Below are positions 34,554-44,954 of a DNA stretch of 64,000 nucleotides, one piece after another. The DNA is from Diphasiastrum complanatum. Its lineage: Eukaryota; Streptophyta; Lycopodiopsida; Lycopodiales; Lycopodiaceae. Position 1 is the stretch's first letter. The number at the start of each line of letters is the position of its first letter. The notes under the pieces are model-generated. The model was given only the letters and a program-made list of their open reading frames with translations. It was not told where the DNA came from and ran no database searches. Location of the stretch: NCBI GenBank assembly GCA_029204225.1, contig CM055094.1, positions 67,974,536 to 68,038,535 on the forward strand, given 5' to 3'. Both the position numbers and the translations under genes were made by a program.

Positions 34554-36443
34554 TTATATGTCTCCACCATAAAACTCCATGAATGAGCCTCCATCTCCAT
34601 CTTGCCACAAGATATCATCAACACATGATGACTTGGCCATGAATGAGTGACATAATGAACCTCCAATAGCCTCATTTCCATCAGCAAAACCAGCCAAGAA
34701 TGCTAGTACAACTCTAACAATAAGATATTGCAAGACAATGTAGCTAGTTTGTCCATATCTTGACAATTTGCACACAACAACATGAAATAGCTCAAACATG
34801 AGATAGAAAAAGTAAAGTAAACTTGAACAACACTTACTTGCTTCTCCTTTGACCTTAATTGAGTCTTCAATAGGCTGCAAAAACAGATCCATAACATCTT
34901 TGCCAAATAAGCTTCCTTTGATGCTCTTGACTAGCTCCAAATTGCCAACTTCCTTTTTGCCTTGTTGAATCCCTTTGAGACCAACCTCTTGATCTTCCTC
35001 TTGGCCATCAAAGTCATTGAAAAAACTTTGTTTTCTAGATCCATTACTTGCTTCTCCAGTATGAAAACCATCAGAACCAATATCCACTTGCATAGCATCA
35101 TCTACGCAAGAAGATTCTCCAAAACATGTGAGTAAAGCAAAGTGAGTCGCTTCCACTTGCTTACCTTTCTCTTGATCATCAAAGATACCAAATATGTGAA
35201 TATATTCAGACTTGACCCTCTGGAAATGCTCCCTCTCAAACATACGATCTAGATCCAACAAGATCTCATTAATGCTTGATCTCGAATTTCCACAAAGGTT
35301 AGTGAAAACAATATCACCAATGTCACCATCATAAATCAAAAAATAGATTCTAAACTTTCCATCCAACATGAAGTAGAGTAGGTGAGAATGAGTATAAAAC
35401 CTAATAAATCCAGCCCTCTTGAGTCTATAACAAACCTCAATAAGCTCACCAATGAGATCTCCCTTGCCTTGAAGAAATTGCCTCTCGATTTGCTCCATGT
35501 AGTCTTCTCCAACCAACCTTTTGCCATCTCGACCATGAGTGATCAATTCACAATCATAGAATCCTTTGAGTTGATGAAAAGATGTGAGATCCATGCCTTG
35601 GATCTTCCCAAGAACCAATCTTCCATTGCTCTTTCCTTCATAAGACTCCCTCTTAATGATTGCATCATAAGAAGTAGAAACCTTAAAGACATTAGAAGCC
35701 ATGAAAAAAATGATTAGTACCTTCAACATAAGGATGATTGAAGTACTCTCTTTTTTCAAACAAGAACTTCTACTCAATGATTTAGGTAATGACTCATATG
35801 ATAATGATTCTTCCTCACTATCATTCACAATGACATGATTCAAAGTACATCCTACTTTGAACTCTTCATGTACTTCTCTTCTTCTTGACTTGTGACTATC
35901 TCCCTCACCAAGTCTCTTGATAGAACCATTTGATCTACTTTCTTTATGAAGACATGTGACTCCACTTGTTGCACAAATGACTTTCTTGGACTCATCAGAA
36001 AATAATGTAGAAGAACCATCTCCTTCATGCATGCACCTAGCAACATCCTTTTCCATATGATCAAAGAAATAATTAGCAACAATCTTTTCCAAGGAAGAAC
36101 CTTCACCTCCATTGATGAAGTTAGCTCTTTCCTTACCTTTTGCATGCTTGCACTTGCCATGAAGAACTATTGAAACACCATCATTATCCTCAAGACTAGC
36201 CAAGTTAGCACAACTATGAACATCTCCAAGAAGCATATTAGATCTTGACCTAGATCTAGCATAAGGAAGCTTGTTAGATTCAGAATCTGCCATAGTTTGA
36301 GGCCTATTAATAAAATGTTGATGGTTCAAATTATATTTTAGTTTGATGTCTATTGATGTCTTTGCGGCTCTGCAAAGCGGCTGTTGTAACCGTAGGCCTG
36401 GCTCTTTTAGCAAAGGATTCCCGTGACCAGGTACAGATATCAT
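34554..36443 (-). CDS. 629-codon uninterrupted ORF of unknown function
   Basis: This is the longest intact frame outside the two host genes. The Met at codon 51 (36293; MADSESNKLPYARSRSRSN) may be the true start, because the first 50 codons overlap sequence also found in repeats nearby. The N-terminal half is hydrophilic, Ser/Lys/Glu-rich. A hydrophobic stretch (STSIILMLKVLIIFFMASNV) lies at about codons 233-252. A compact central region follows (codons about 275-425), and two more hydrophobic stretches lie near the C-terminus. A short motif (SSCVDD) occurs twice. A GTAAGT near 34840 could be a splice donor, in which case the real protein would lose the C-terminal hydrophobic part. The ORF stops about 170 bp before LTR sequence on the same strand. 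I recognise no domain. It could be a retroelement-carried ORF or a host gene. Confidence 0.5.
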   Translation of the reverse strand: MISVPGHGNPLLKEPGLRLQQPLCRAAKTSIDIKLKYNLNHQHFINRPQTMADSESNKLPYARSRSRSNMLLGDVHSCANLASLEDNDGVSIVLHGKCKHAKGKERANFINGGEGSSLEKIVANYFFDHMEKDVARCMHEGDGSSTLFSDESKKVICATSGVTCLHKESRSNGSIKRLGEGDSHKSRRREVHEEFKVGCTLNHVIVNDSEEESLSYESLPKSLSRSSCLKKESTSIILMLKVLIIFFMASNVFKVSTSYDAIIKRESYEGKSNGRLVLGKIQGMDLTSFHQLKGFYDCELITHGRDGKRLVGEDYMEQIERQFLQGKGDLIGELIEVCYRLKRAGFIRFYTHSHLLYFMLDGKFRIYFLIYDGDIGDIVFTNLCGNSRSSINEILLDLDRMFEREHFQRVKSEYIHIFGIFDDQEKGKQVEATHFALLTCFGESSCVDDAMQVDIGSDGFHTGEASNGSRKQSFFNDFDGQEEDQEVGLKGIQQGKKEVGNLELVKSIKGSLFGKDVMDLFLQPIEDSIKVKGEASKCCSSLLYFFYLMFELFHVVVCKLSRYGQTSYIVLQYLIVRVVLAFLAGFADGNEAIGGSLCHSFMAKSSCVDDILWQDGDGGSFMEFYGGDI

Positions 36444-36479
36444 TATTTTGCTTCATGAGCTGGGGGCAATGTGTAGTGT

Positions 36480-37270
36480 GATAAAATAGATTAGAAGATT
36501 TCAATCTGGCTTGACTGCCATGTTTTTTCATCGTCTCGATGTATTAAGCGAGGATTTCAATGCCTTTCGTGTTGAGACCGTAATCTTGATTTAGATTCTT
36601 TCTGGAGCCAGCAAGACGTCGATTCGTAATATAAGTTGTTGAGCTTTTTTACTCTTGTGTTTCTGTGGTGATTTAGGCAAAGATTCAATGACTTTTGTGA
36701 CGTTCTTGAGCTTGTTTGACTCTCGTGTTTCTATATTGATTGTAATGCCTTTCGTGTTGAGACCGTAACTGGAGCTTCAGCAAGATGTGGATTCGTAATA
36801 TAGGTTGTTGAGCATTTTTTACTCTTTCTGTATTTATTTAGGCAAAGATTCAACGATGTTTTCACACTATAACTTCTTTCGACGTTTCTTGGAGCTCCAT
36901 CGAGACAACAATTTGTAGTATAAGTTTTCGAGCTTGTTTGATTGCCATGTTGGCCCATGTAAGGTTAGAATCAACGGCCTTTCGTGTTCGTGGAGCTTTA
37001 TCAAAGCAGCAAATCGTAATCCAAGTTTTCGAGCCTGTTTGGCTCCCATATTTGTTCATATTAGGCAAAAATCAACGACTTTCATGTTGACATTATACCG
37101 TTGATCCTTCTTGGAGCTTCATCAAGAGCGCAAATCGTAATACAAGGTTCCGAGCTTGTTTGATTTCCGCGTTTCTTTCGATAAGGCAAGATTAACTACT
37201 TGCGTATTGGCGTACTGATAATGCTGATCCTTCTCGAAGCATTGAGATGTTGCCTAATAGAAATTTGTAG
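36480..37270. repeat. Degenerate tandem repeat, about 100-165-bp units, at least five copies
   Basis: A unit recurs with the anchor ATCGTAATATAAGTT (near 36627, 36794, 36910, 37012 and 37134), followed by GAGCTTGTTTGA and then by GGCAAAGATTCAACGACTTT and TTGGAGCTTCATCAAGA. Units have diverged by substitution and indel. Short open frames within it are by-products of the repetition. Confidence 0.75.
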
Positions 37271-37364
37271 GTTTGCTTGATTATTGGATCTGTTGAATGT
37301 CCCAAGGCGGGGCAGGGCCAAACAATTTCAGTGCTGTATATAGAATGTATTGTTTAGGCGGCGA

Positions 37365-37835
37365 ATGGGCTCTTCTTGGACCCTAGCAACAAAGCAAAAA
37401 GTAGAGGAGCGGTCAAGATCCACCATAGAATGCAGAAAGCGTCAACGACTCTCTTTCAGCTATGGTCTGGAGCATCCTCAGCTTATCCCGGGTCTACCAG
37501 ATGAGATCTCTCTCCACATTATTGCCCGTGTACCTCGAGGTTGTCATTCGACCCTGCGCTTGGTAAGCTGAGCTTGGGAAGCAACTTTGACATCGCAAGA
37601 GGTTTTTGTTGTGAGGAAGGAGCGAGGATTAACGGAAGAATGGTTGTACATTTTGACAAAGGATGAAGAAGACTCGATGATATGGTATGCTTTGGATCCT
37701 CTCACTGGAATCTGGAGAACGTTGCCGTCCATGCCTGAGTTGAAACCCGAGGAGGACCCTCGAGAACTAAGTAGAGGACTGGGTTGGATGAACGCCATAG
37801 GTTCCTCTTATAGTATAAAATTGAGCATGGCATAA
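37365..37835 (+). pseudogene. F-box/kelch-repeat protein, N-terminal fragment with internal stop
   Basis: From the Met at 37365 the frame reads a basic leader, then an F-box (LIPGLPDEISLHIIARVPRG, TLRLVS). A TGA at 37569-37571 stands where the family usually has Arg (RLVSRAW). The same frame continues with VRKERGLTEEWLYILTKD, WYALDPLTGIWRTLPSMPE, as in plant F-box/kelch proteins of the At1g22040 kind, which recruit substrates to SCF ubiquitin ligases. The similarity ends near 37800, and no kelch repeats follow; short tandem repeats begin at 37852. It is a truncated pseudogene or the remains of a first exon. It shows that a host gene fragment lies between the repeats. Confidence 0.75.
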
Positions 37836-37851
37836 TGGTCAGAAGATTCCT

Positions 37852-38035
37852 AATGATCCATCGCTACAGAAACTAATGATTCCAAACAAATGATAAACTA
37901 ATCCATCGCTATAGAAACTAATGCTTCCAAACAAATGATAAAAAACAATCCATCACTACAGAAACTAATGATAAACTATCCATCGCTACAGACGCTAAAC
38001 TATCCATCGCTACCGAAACTAATGATTTCTATCCC
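37852..38035. repeat. Short tandem repeat, unit about 30-50 bp
   Basis: CCATCGCTACAGAAACTAAT recurs with small changes about five times, with ATGATTCCAAACAAATGATA between some copies. It begins directly after the broken F-box gene. Confidence 0.9.
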
Positions 38036-38945
38036 ATAATTTGATGAGTTTTAAAAAAATATGATGAGTAACATAGTGTGTTTCATTAAAATCTGATGAG
38101 TTTCATTCACGTGGCTATGTGCATCTTTACTTAGTTTACAGTAACGATCAATTTGAAACATGAACGAATAAAAGAGATGCTTAATTAACATACATGTGCA
38201 TAGCGGCTCTGAAAAGTGTCTCTGCAAAGCGGCTCTCAGCAAAGTGGCTGTAAACTCCAAGGCAATCGATTTGCTGAAGAGCTGGTAGGTATTGAGATTG
38301 CAAGATATAAAGTATCGATTGCTTCCAATTAAGATCATATAAGTACCTTCCAACTGTGACTTCGGTTCATTCAATACACAATTGATTGCTTCTTAGCAAC
38401 AATGAATCTTCTTTTTTGCAAAGCAGCTGTGAATCTGCTCGGCTTTGCAAGAAAGCAATTTAAAAAAAAAAGCAAAAAAGGTATGCGATTAACAGAATGT
38501 TGCACACATCAGATACGTTGCAATTGATGCGTGCAATTGGGAAGAGCCAAACCGAGAGAGAGATACACCATGCATGGATAGCAAGCAGGGAGGCGGCGGG
38601 CAAAGACGGCGAGCGTGAGGAGATGTGCAAGGAGTGGAGATGTGCAACGGGTAACCACCCTACTATATGCGTGTGACATAGGAGAGTAGAGTGGCTTACA
38701 CACGCATTACTAAATGGATGGAAAAAAAAAAGGTTTGAATGTGTTGTTTTTTTAATCATTTTTTTTAAACATCTTTTTTTAGCTCTTTTCTTTGTAGAAT
38801 GGGTGACATGTTTTGCGAGCAGAGCGTGACATTTTTGGCGGCACAGGTTAATTTTTTGATGGTAACCCTTACACTCTCTTTCTAAAATATCTTTATATAT
38901 ATAGATATATATAGAAAGAGAGATATATTTTGATTGATTCATTAA
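38036..38945. other. No recognisable gene
   Basis: AT-rich. Pieces of a GCAAAGCGGCT motif occur at 38185-38240 and 38410-38440 and again at 36365-36385, which suggests that one repeat family spans the 36-38.5 kb area. A short AT-alternating run (ATATATATAGATATATATAG) lies near 38890. Confidence 0.4.
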
Positions 38946-39745
38946 TTGATTTCTCTTGAGATTAAGATGGAAAAGAATTATGAAAAAGAGCTTCAACAAA
39001 GGTGTCATTTGTTTTCTCATAATTGTAATAGAAAACTGGTATCTCCAATCATTAAAAATACATTTGCACATAGATGCATGTACTATGTGTCATTTGGCAC
39101 ATGGGGATTGGAAGATCCAAAAAAGTGGTAGCCCCTTTGCAAGGACAGGTTGGTGGACAAAGAGTCTATGTTCTGAGTCCTGACTTCTCGTACACTAAGA
39201 CCCACCATTGACAAATGCCCTCCATTGCCTCCAACAAGTTCGAATTGAACAGTCCTTTGCTGGAGTGTAACGCCTATCGTGCCTGTTTACCCAATTCCCA
39301 AGATATACTAATGTTTACAAAGAACCTAAATCCTTCACCCAAGCAATACTTAGTTCACAGTTCACTTCACACTGCACAGATCTTTATGCTTTCATTTTTA
39401 GTTAAGAATATCTTGATCCCTTGATAATTTCATCCCGAATTCTTGTTACTGACCAACGACAGTGACACCTTTGGGTTCAGATTCTTGAGTACCTCAGATT
39501 TCCAACGAAGCTATGAATGTGCATGGATAGCAACAGCCCAGGACCCACAATCAGCAAACAGTGACACATTCATGATTCATCTTATCACGCAGTACTTGGT
39601 GCCAATGCCAGCCTCCAGGTATCAGCGTCAAAGCCTGCATTCGTGGTAAGAACCCGATTATAATAGCATGCATGCATGATGGGCATGATCTGTTTCAAGA
39701 CCCAGGCGCAAGGAAAAAGGATACTCCGGAAATTTGAACCCGAAA

Positions 39746-39815
39746 TCTTCGAAAACCAATGATATGGGTATAGGCTATAATCTTCGAAAACCAATGATAT
39801 GGGTATAGGCTATAT
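39746..39815. repeat. 35-bp tandem duplication
   Basis: TCTTCGAAAACCAATGATAT plus GGGTATAGGCTATA occurs twice head to tail, immediately beside the MITE at 39818. Confidence 0.95.
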
Positions 39816-39817
39816 AC

Positions 39818-40285
39818 CAGTGTTGGGCGGGTATCAAAATTTTTGATACCAGCCGGGTCAGGGTATTGCAGGTTTTTAGAAAATGTAATACCAGTAGGGT
39901 ATCAACATAAGGAGGTATAGGAGTTGTAGACTGGTATAGACTGGGCTGGTATCAAAAGGGTGATACCAGCCGGTTATCAACCCGGGTATCAACATGTACG
40001 AATCGCTATAAATATACTTTTTAAAGTGTAATATCATAGTTTAAAATTAAAAAGACTGAGATATAAAAAAACATACTAAAAATAGTACTACTATTGATAC
40101 CATGGCAAAAATTCACAAAATCTCCCCAACCTGGGTATCAACATGAATAGTAAAATAGTTAATACTAGGTGTCCGGTTCTAGACCCTGGTATTAGAAATC
40201 ATATACCAATCGGGTTGGTTTTTTAATACCATGTTGATACCCATTATTGATACCAGCCATGACCCTATATACCCGCCCAACACTG
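39818..40285. mobile_element. hAT-type MITE, 468 bp, with 8-bp target duplication
   Basis: Perfect terminal inverted repeats CAGTGTTGGGCGGGTAT and ATACCCGCCCAACACTG bound the element. It is flanked by identical 8-bp sequences CTATATAC (39810-39817 and 40286-40293). CAGTG-type ends with 8-bp duplications are the signature of the hAT superfamily. The interior repeats GGTATCA/TGATACC motifs in both orientations and encodes nothing. Copy B of the surrounding block (near 62937) lacks the insertion, which agrees with transposition into copy A. Confidence 0.93.
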
Positions 40286-40500
40286 CTATATACGAAGGAT
40301 TCAGGAATCAGGATCTAAGTTTATGCGCAGGATCATTGCAAGAAAAAATGCAACAAGATGTACACAAAGATACAATTGGATAATCTGTATGACTCTGAAG
40401 GAGCCTTTGCCGTAAAATTGTGATTCTCGGCTGCCAAATAAAGCTAATTGGATATTGTGTACTCTATTTCTTGACCACAGGTAATCAAATCATGGAATAT

Positions 40501-40516
40501 TGGGGGGGGGGGGGGC
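40501..40516. repeat. Poly(G) run (about 14 G)
   Basis: Marks the left edge of the GC-rich hairpin cluster absent from copy B of the duplicated block. Confidence 0.9.
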
Positions 40517-40520
40517 GGGA

Positions 40521-40632
40521 GGAAGGTCAGGCTCCGAGGCCCTTCCGCCCCGGAAGGCTGTGCGCCCGAGGGTGGAGGCCCGAGGGCGCACAGCCTTCCG
40601 CGGGTCGAAGGGCCTCGGAACCCGACCTTCCC
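40521..40632. repeat. GC-rich long hairpin, about 112 bp
   Basis: Outer arms GGAAGGTC...GAGGCCCTTCCG (40521-40551) and CGAAGGGCCTCGG...GACCTTCC (40602-40632) pair. Inner arms CGGAAGGCTGTGCGCCCGAG and CGAGGGCGCACAGCCTTCCG also pair, leaving only a few unpaired bases. It is strikingly GC-rich in an AT-rich region. Confidence 0.9.
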
Positions 40633-40634
40633 TT

Positions 40635-40757
40635 ACGTGAAATCTGTTTTCACATTTTTTTTTTTTTGAGGTAAATTTTTTTTTACACGCACCTTCCACC
40701 CGGAAGGTGCATGTAAAAAAAAATTTGTCAAAAAAAAATGTCCCACAGATTACGTTC
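40635..40757. repeat. Second long hairpin, AT-rich arms with GC tip
   Basis: ACGTGAAATCTGTTTTCACA and its imperfect complement ending ACAGATTACGT bound the structure. Poly(T)/poly(A) arms lead to a tip GCACCTTCC-ACCC-GGAAGGTGC. It directly follows the GC-rich hairpin. Confidence 0.8.
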
Positions 40758-40916
40758 TATGAGGCGCTCAGTTTTCTTTGTAAAAATTTGAAAACTGATT
40801 TTACGGTGTGGAAAGATTTGATACTTACATAAATGCTATAGCATTCTTATACTTTGCCGATTTTTCGGTTTTCTAGCACTTGTCTCTCGCAACTATGTGT
40901 ACTTCTAATGCACTAA

Positions 40917-41022
40917 GGAATGGGCTGGGCACAGGCCATTTTGATTGATAAAGATTTCCAGAAAATTTTTAGGCTAAGCCTAAATTTTTTTTTGGAAAAA
41001 TGGCCTCTGCCCAGCCCATTCC
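40917..41022. mobile_element. Foldback MITE-like element, 106 bp
   Basis: Terminal inverted repeats GGAATGGGCTGGGCACAGGC and GCCTCTGCCCAGCCCATTCC, about 26 bp each with one mismatch. A central palindrome TTTTAGGCTAAGCCTAAA lets the whole unit fold. The target duplication is unclear (TAA is a possible left flank). Confidence 0.75.
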
Positions 41023-42249
41023 ATTGTGTATTCTTTGACTTAAAAAACAGTGACATTCTGCTTTTTAAGGAGCCCAAAAAATGAGGAGAATACTCACAAA
41101 GAATCCATTACGTAGACAAAACATACCATGTGCATATGACATCAATCACAATTGATGTACTCATTTTCAGTTGTTCAAAATTCTTCTTGTATTGATGCAT
41201 TTTCCTTTAAGTACATTCACTCCTCTACAAAAGAAACAACATGGGTAAAATCTTACAAAGAGCTTTGTTATAGGGAGCCCATTCACATCGGCAAAAAATT
41301 AAAAGAACGAGTATTGCAAGAATTCAAAAAAAAAAACACTCATTTTAATGCTCATAATCACCTAAGAGTGACACCTCAACTTTTAACAAATATTCACAAT
41401 AAAGTACAAGGACAAAGCTAAAACTTTAAACCACATAAAACAATTTTTGAGTAAGTCAAATGTTGGCTAAGATATCCTTGCCTCTCCTTGACACGAAAAG
41501 TTTCACTCCAATCCGCTAGACTTAAGAGGACTTACAAGAAAAAGAATAACAACAAAACTCTTTAGAAAAGAGAGATTATGTCCAAGTTAATGCATGGTGC
41601 ACTTTATATTTTTTATCTCAATGTACAAATGATGACATAAAAGAGAAAAGCAAAGATATTGATGATTCAACTCCAACTCAAAATTTTGAAGATACACTCC
41701 CTCCCTTCACACATATGAATGTCCAACACCACTAGTACTTCAATCCCCTTTTTTATGAAGCCTTTTCAAATGTTGACAAGTTGCAAAGTCAAACTAGTTT
41801 TGTTCATGGTTGTTACAAGATCAAGGGCTCGAGTTAAAGTTACATTGCATTTAGATTAATAACTTTTAAGTTTTTGTTGTAATTTTACACTAATTTCTTC
41901 AATCTAATTGTTGCTTTTCAATTTTAGCTTAGCATTTGTGTTCTGTGGCTTTTTCTCCAATATGATGTTTTAAATTTGTAGAGCTTTTTGTTTGCTTTCT
42001 AAAGGTTAAAAAATGTTCAAGATATATGTGGATCTACTTCACTTTTGTGTGTTGTTATTTTTTTTGTGAACAATGAGGCTTTTGAAATATACTTTTAGAT
42101 GAAATGTCATTATTCAAGTGATAACATAGTAAGGTGCTTTGTTGTCTTGGTTGCCATCATCATCAAACCTACCTTTGTCGTTTATGATTAAATAAAAGGA
42201 AAAAAGTCATCAAAAGTATTGTACCAGTTAAAATAAAGAAATATGTGTG

Positions 42250-42631
<382 letters not shown>

Positions 42632-42659
42632 TTAAAATTTTTAAAAATTTATTGTAAAT

Positions 42660-42765
42660 ATATGTGTATGTGTGTGTGTATGTGTATGTATGTGTGTGTA
42701 TGTGTGTACATGTGTAAGTATATTTTTGTGTATGTAAATATGTATGTGTATGTGTAAATATTCAT
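42660..42765. repeat. Imperfect (TG)n/TATG-rich simple repeat
   Basis: Alternating TGTATGTG steps with interruptions over about 100 bp. Confidence 0.85.
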
Positions 42766-43649
42766 GTCATTGTAAGTTAAATTCAAACTGATAGATCGGA
42801 TTGTTGTATCATGATCATGTTATTAGTTCTTGCTTTTTGTCTGCATTTCACATCATGAAAAATCTAGCTTATGCAAATGTATAAGTGTGATTTTCTCTCC
42901 GACCAACAAAGGGCGAGTGCAGGGTGGTTCATTTCAAAAGTGACGAAACAAAGAAAGTAGAAAATATAACAAAAATCTTTGTTGTGAGGATGCAAAAGAC
43001 ACATTATATACTGAAAGGGTGTCTATGTAATATCAATGAATGCAACTACCATTAATGACAGTCCCAAAGGTTTTCCCATCTATATTTTCTAGCTCAACCA
43101 CACCATTGGGGCCATACATGATAACATGATGAAGCCCTTTCTTTTGAAACTGCAATTTTATTTTGATTATGAGTCTTGGCATTATAGAGAATGGCTAATT
43201 CTCTTTTTGTAGATGATATTATCAAGTTTAATAATTTCTTGGTGGAAAAGGCTTTCTTTATTTTGTGTTTGACTACAACTGTCAAAATAGGAATGAATAA
43301 TATTGCTTCTTAGTCCTAAACAAATTGGTATGGGGTATGTCTATTACTAGCCAATCTCGTGTTTTGAATAAGATTAGCTAATTCTTGCCATATTGATCAT
43401 TATCACAAAAAATATCTCTTGTTATGAGTTTGCCTTTTTTTCTTCTTGCATAATGAATCACAAGGACTGACTACTAAAGCAAGTGAGCAATGATCTCATT
43501 CTAAAGTAGACAATGCAATCGTTCAACCAACACAAGCGAACAACCATACCACGTTAGTATATTCTTGTACATAATCCTAACCATGCATTTAGGAGTGGTT
43601 TCATTGACTACTTTGGCTTCAATCCATTTTTGTGAAGGAATTCATTAAA

Positions 43650-44345
43650 GTATGATATAGATGGCTTATGTATGTCATTTTTCAGATGTATATGTCTTGA
43701 AAATACTAGGCTCCAATTTTTGGATGAATTTGAGCTATAGTCGGTTTCAAAGACATTATATTGACTTCTTCTATTGTTGGAACACGTTGCAAGATTTTTA
43801 AAAAATGGTGAATATCCTTGAGAAATCCATTGGCCACCAAAACCCTTCTCAAAGGACCTTCTTCAGTATTGATTATGTTGGGAAGTGTTTCACATCACAC
43901 CTTCCGTGTATGAAAATTGGAATCTCATGTGGCATGAGACACCTATGAAAAACGATCGTATTACAACTTACCGAGTTACCTTGCAATGAGTGAAGTCTTT
44001 TCGAGCCACTCTTCAAATGCTTCATTTAATTCAAACCAAGAAATGGTATTCTCAATTCATAGAACTTGATGATGAATCCTCTAACAATCTTATTGGCAAA
44101 TATATGGTTGAGATCAAGGATGAGCTTCATCAAGAGGAGTAAAATTTGAAAGCTTTACTTATTCCAAGGGGGTCCACAAGAGCAAAGATGGAGCTATTGA
44201 GGCTCATTCATATGGACAAGGTAAGGGAAGTTGAAAAGGAGAGTACATTTTTTACTTCTTTTGCTAAAACTTGTATCAAAGTTGCTTTGATATCTAAATA
44301 TGGAATGAAATGGGTTGTCATATCTACTTACTCTCGAATGTGCTA
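43650..44345 (+). pseudogene. Degenerate coding-like stretch, unknown
   Basis: One forward frame is open over long pieces with natural-looking composition (KKWYSQFIELDDESSNNLIG, then MKALLIPRGSTRAKMELL at 44146 to FAKTCIKVALISKYGMKWVV). It is broken by stops near 43976 and 44140. It lies downstream of the ABCC gene on the other strand. I recognise no family; a decayed transposon protein is the likeliest explanation. Confidence 0.3.
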
Positions 44346-44954
44346 AAAGAAAGCATGCTATTTTCATTTATAAGTTGAGAATTTGTGACTTAATATTCAA
44401 CGAGTATCTACTCATTAGTTTCAAGCCCAACAAATATCTGATGCAATGGCAATATGAAAGATCTTGGTGATCCTATTGGTGGCTTGAAAGATTATCGTAT
44501 TGAGAGGGAGTGCACTTAGGTTTTGTAACTTGAAAGCTTTGCTACAAACAATTGTGGACTAGTCAATTTGGCATACCTCTCCACAACCCTAAAGTTTAAG
44601 ATTATTCCAAAATTGTGATTGTATAGTCATGTAGAGTGGGGGAATGTTTTTTCAATTTCAAAAGCTGTGAAATCAATGCACAACCAATGATGTGGCAATT
44701 GAACTCATTTTGGGAAGCAATTGCAATTACCATACGACTTCAAATGATGTAATAGACTTCAATATAGAGTAAAAGCAATGAGCATTATACTTTTGCATTC
44801 AATAGCATCTCTTGGGCCTGTGGACCTCGATCCTCGGTGCTCTTTCCAGCCGATAGGAGAAGCATGGAAGGTACCAGAAGGATTTTCAAGGGCCAGTTTT
44901 CTCATTCTGAGCCAGAATTTGTACAGGCTCTCGAACTACATAATTGCAGGAAGC

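Larger units (their letters stand above)
38946..41860. repeat. Duplicated block, copy A (homologous to 62215-63960)
   Basis: Collinear similarity with 62215-63960, same orientation. Anchors: ATGGAAAAGAAT...GTCATTTGGCACATG, CCCAGGACCCACAATCAGCA, GGTATCAGNGTCAAAG, TTATGCGCAGGATCATTG (40321 versus 62957), CTCCTCTACAAAAGA and CTTGCCTCTCCTTGACA (41477 versus 63548). Copy A is longer because it holds the insertions at 39818-40285 and about 40500-41090. No coding domain was recognised. It may be an old segmental duplication or two copies of an unnamed repeat. Confidence 0.8.

Noticed and set aside
36731-37068. Three overlapping minus-strand frames with similar sequences, suggesting a repeat protein
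   Set aside because: The similarity comes from the tandem DNA repeat; frames are short, overlap each other and lack a common phase.
40420-40699. Pro/Arg/Gly-rich frames over the hairpin cluster
   Set aside because: They follow from the GC-rich palindrome and have mirror-image frames on both strands.
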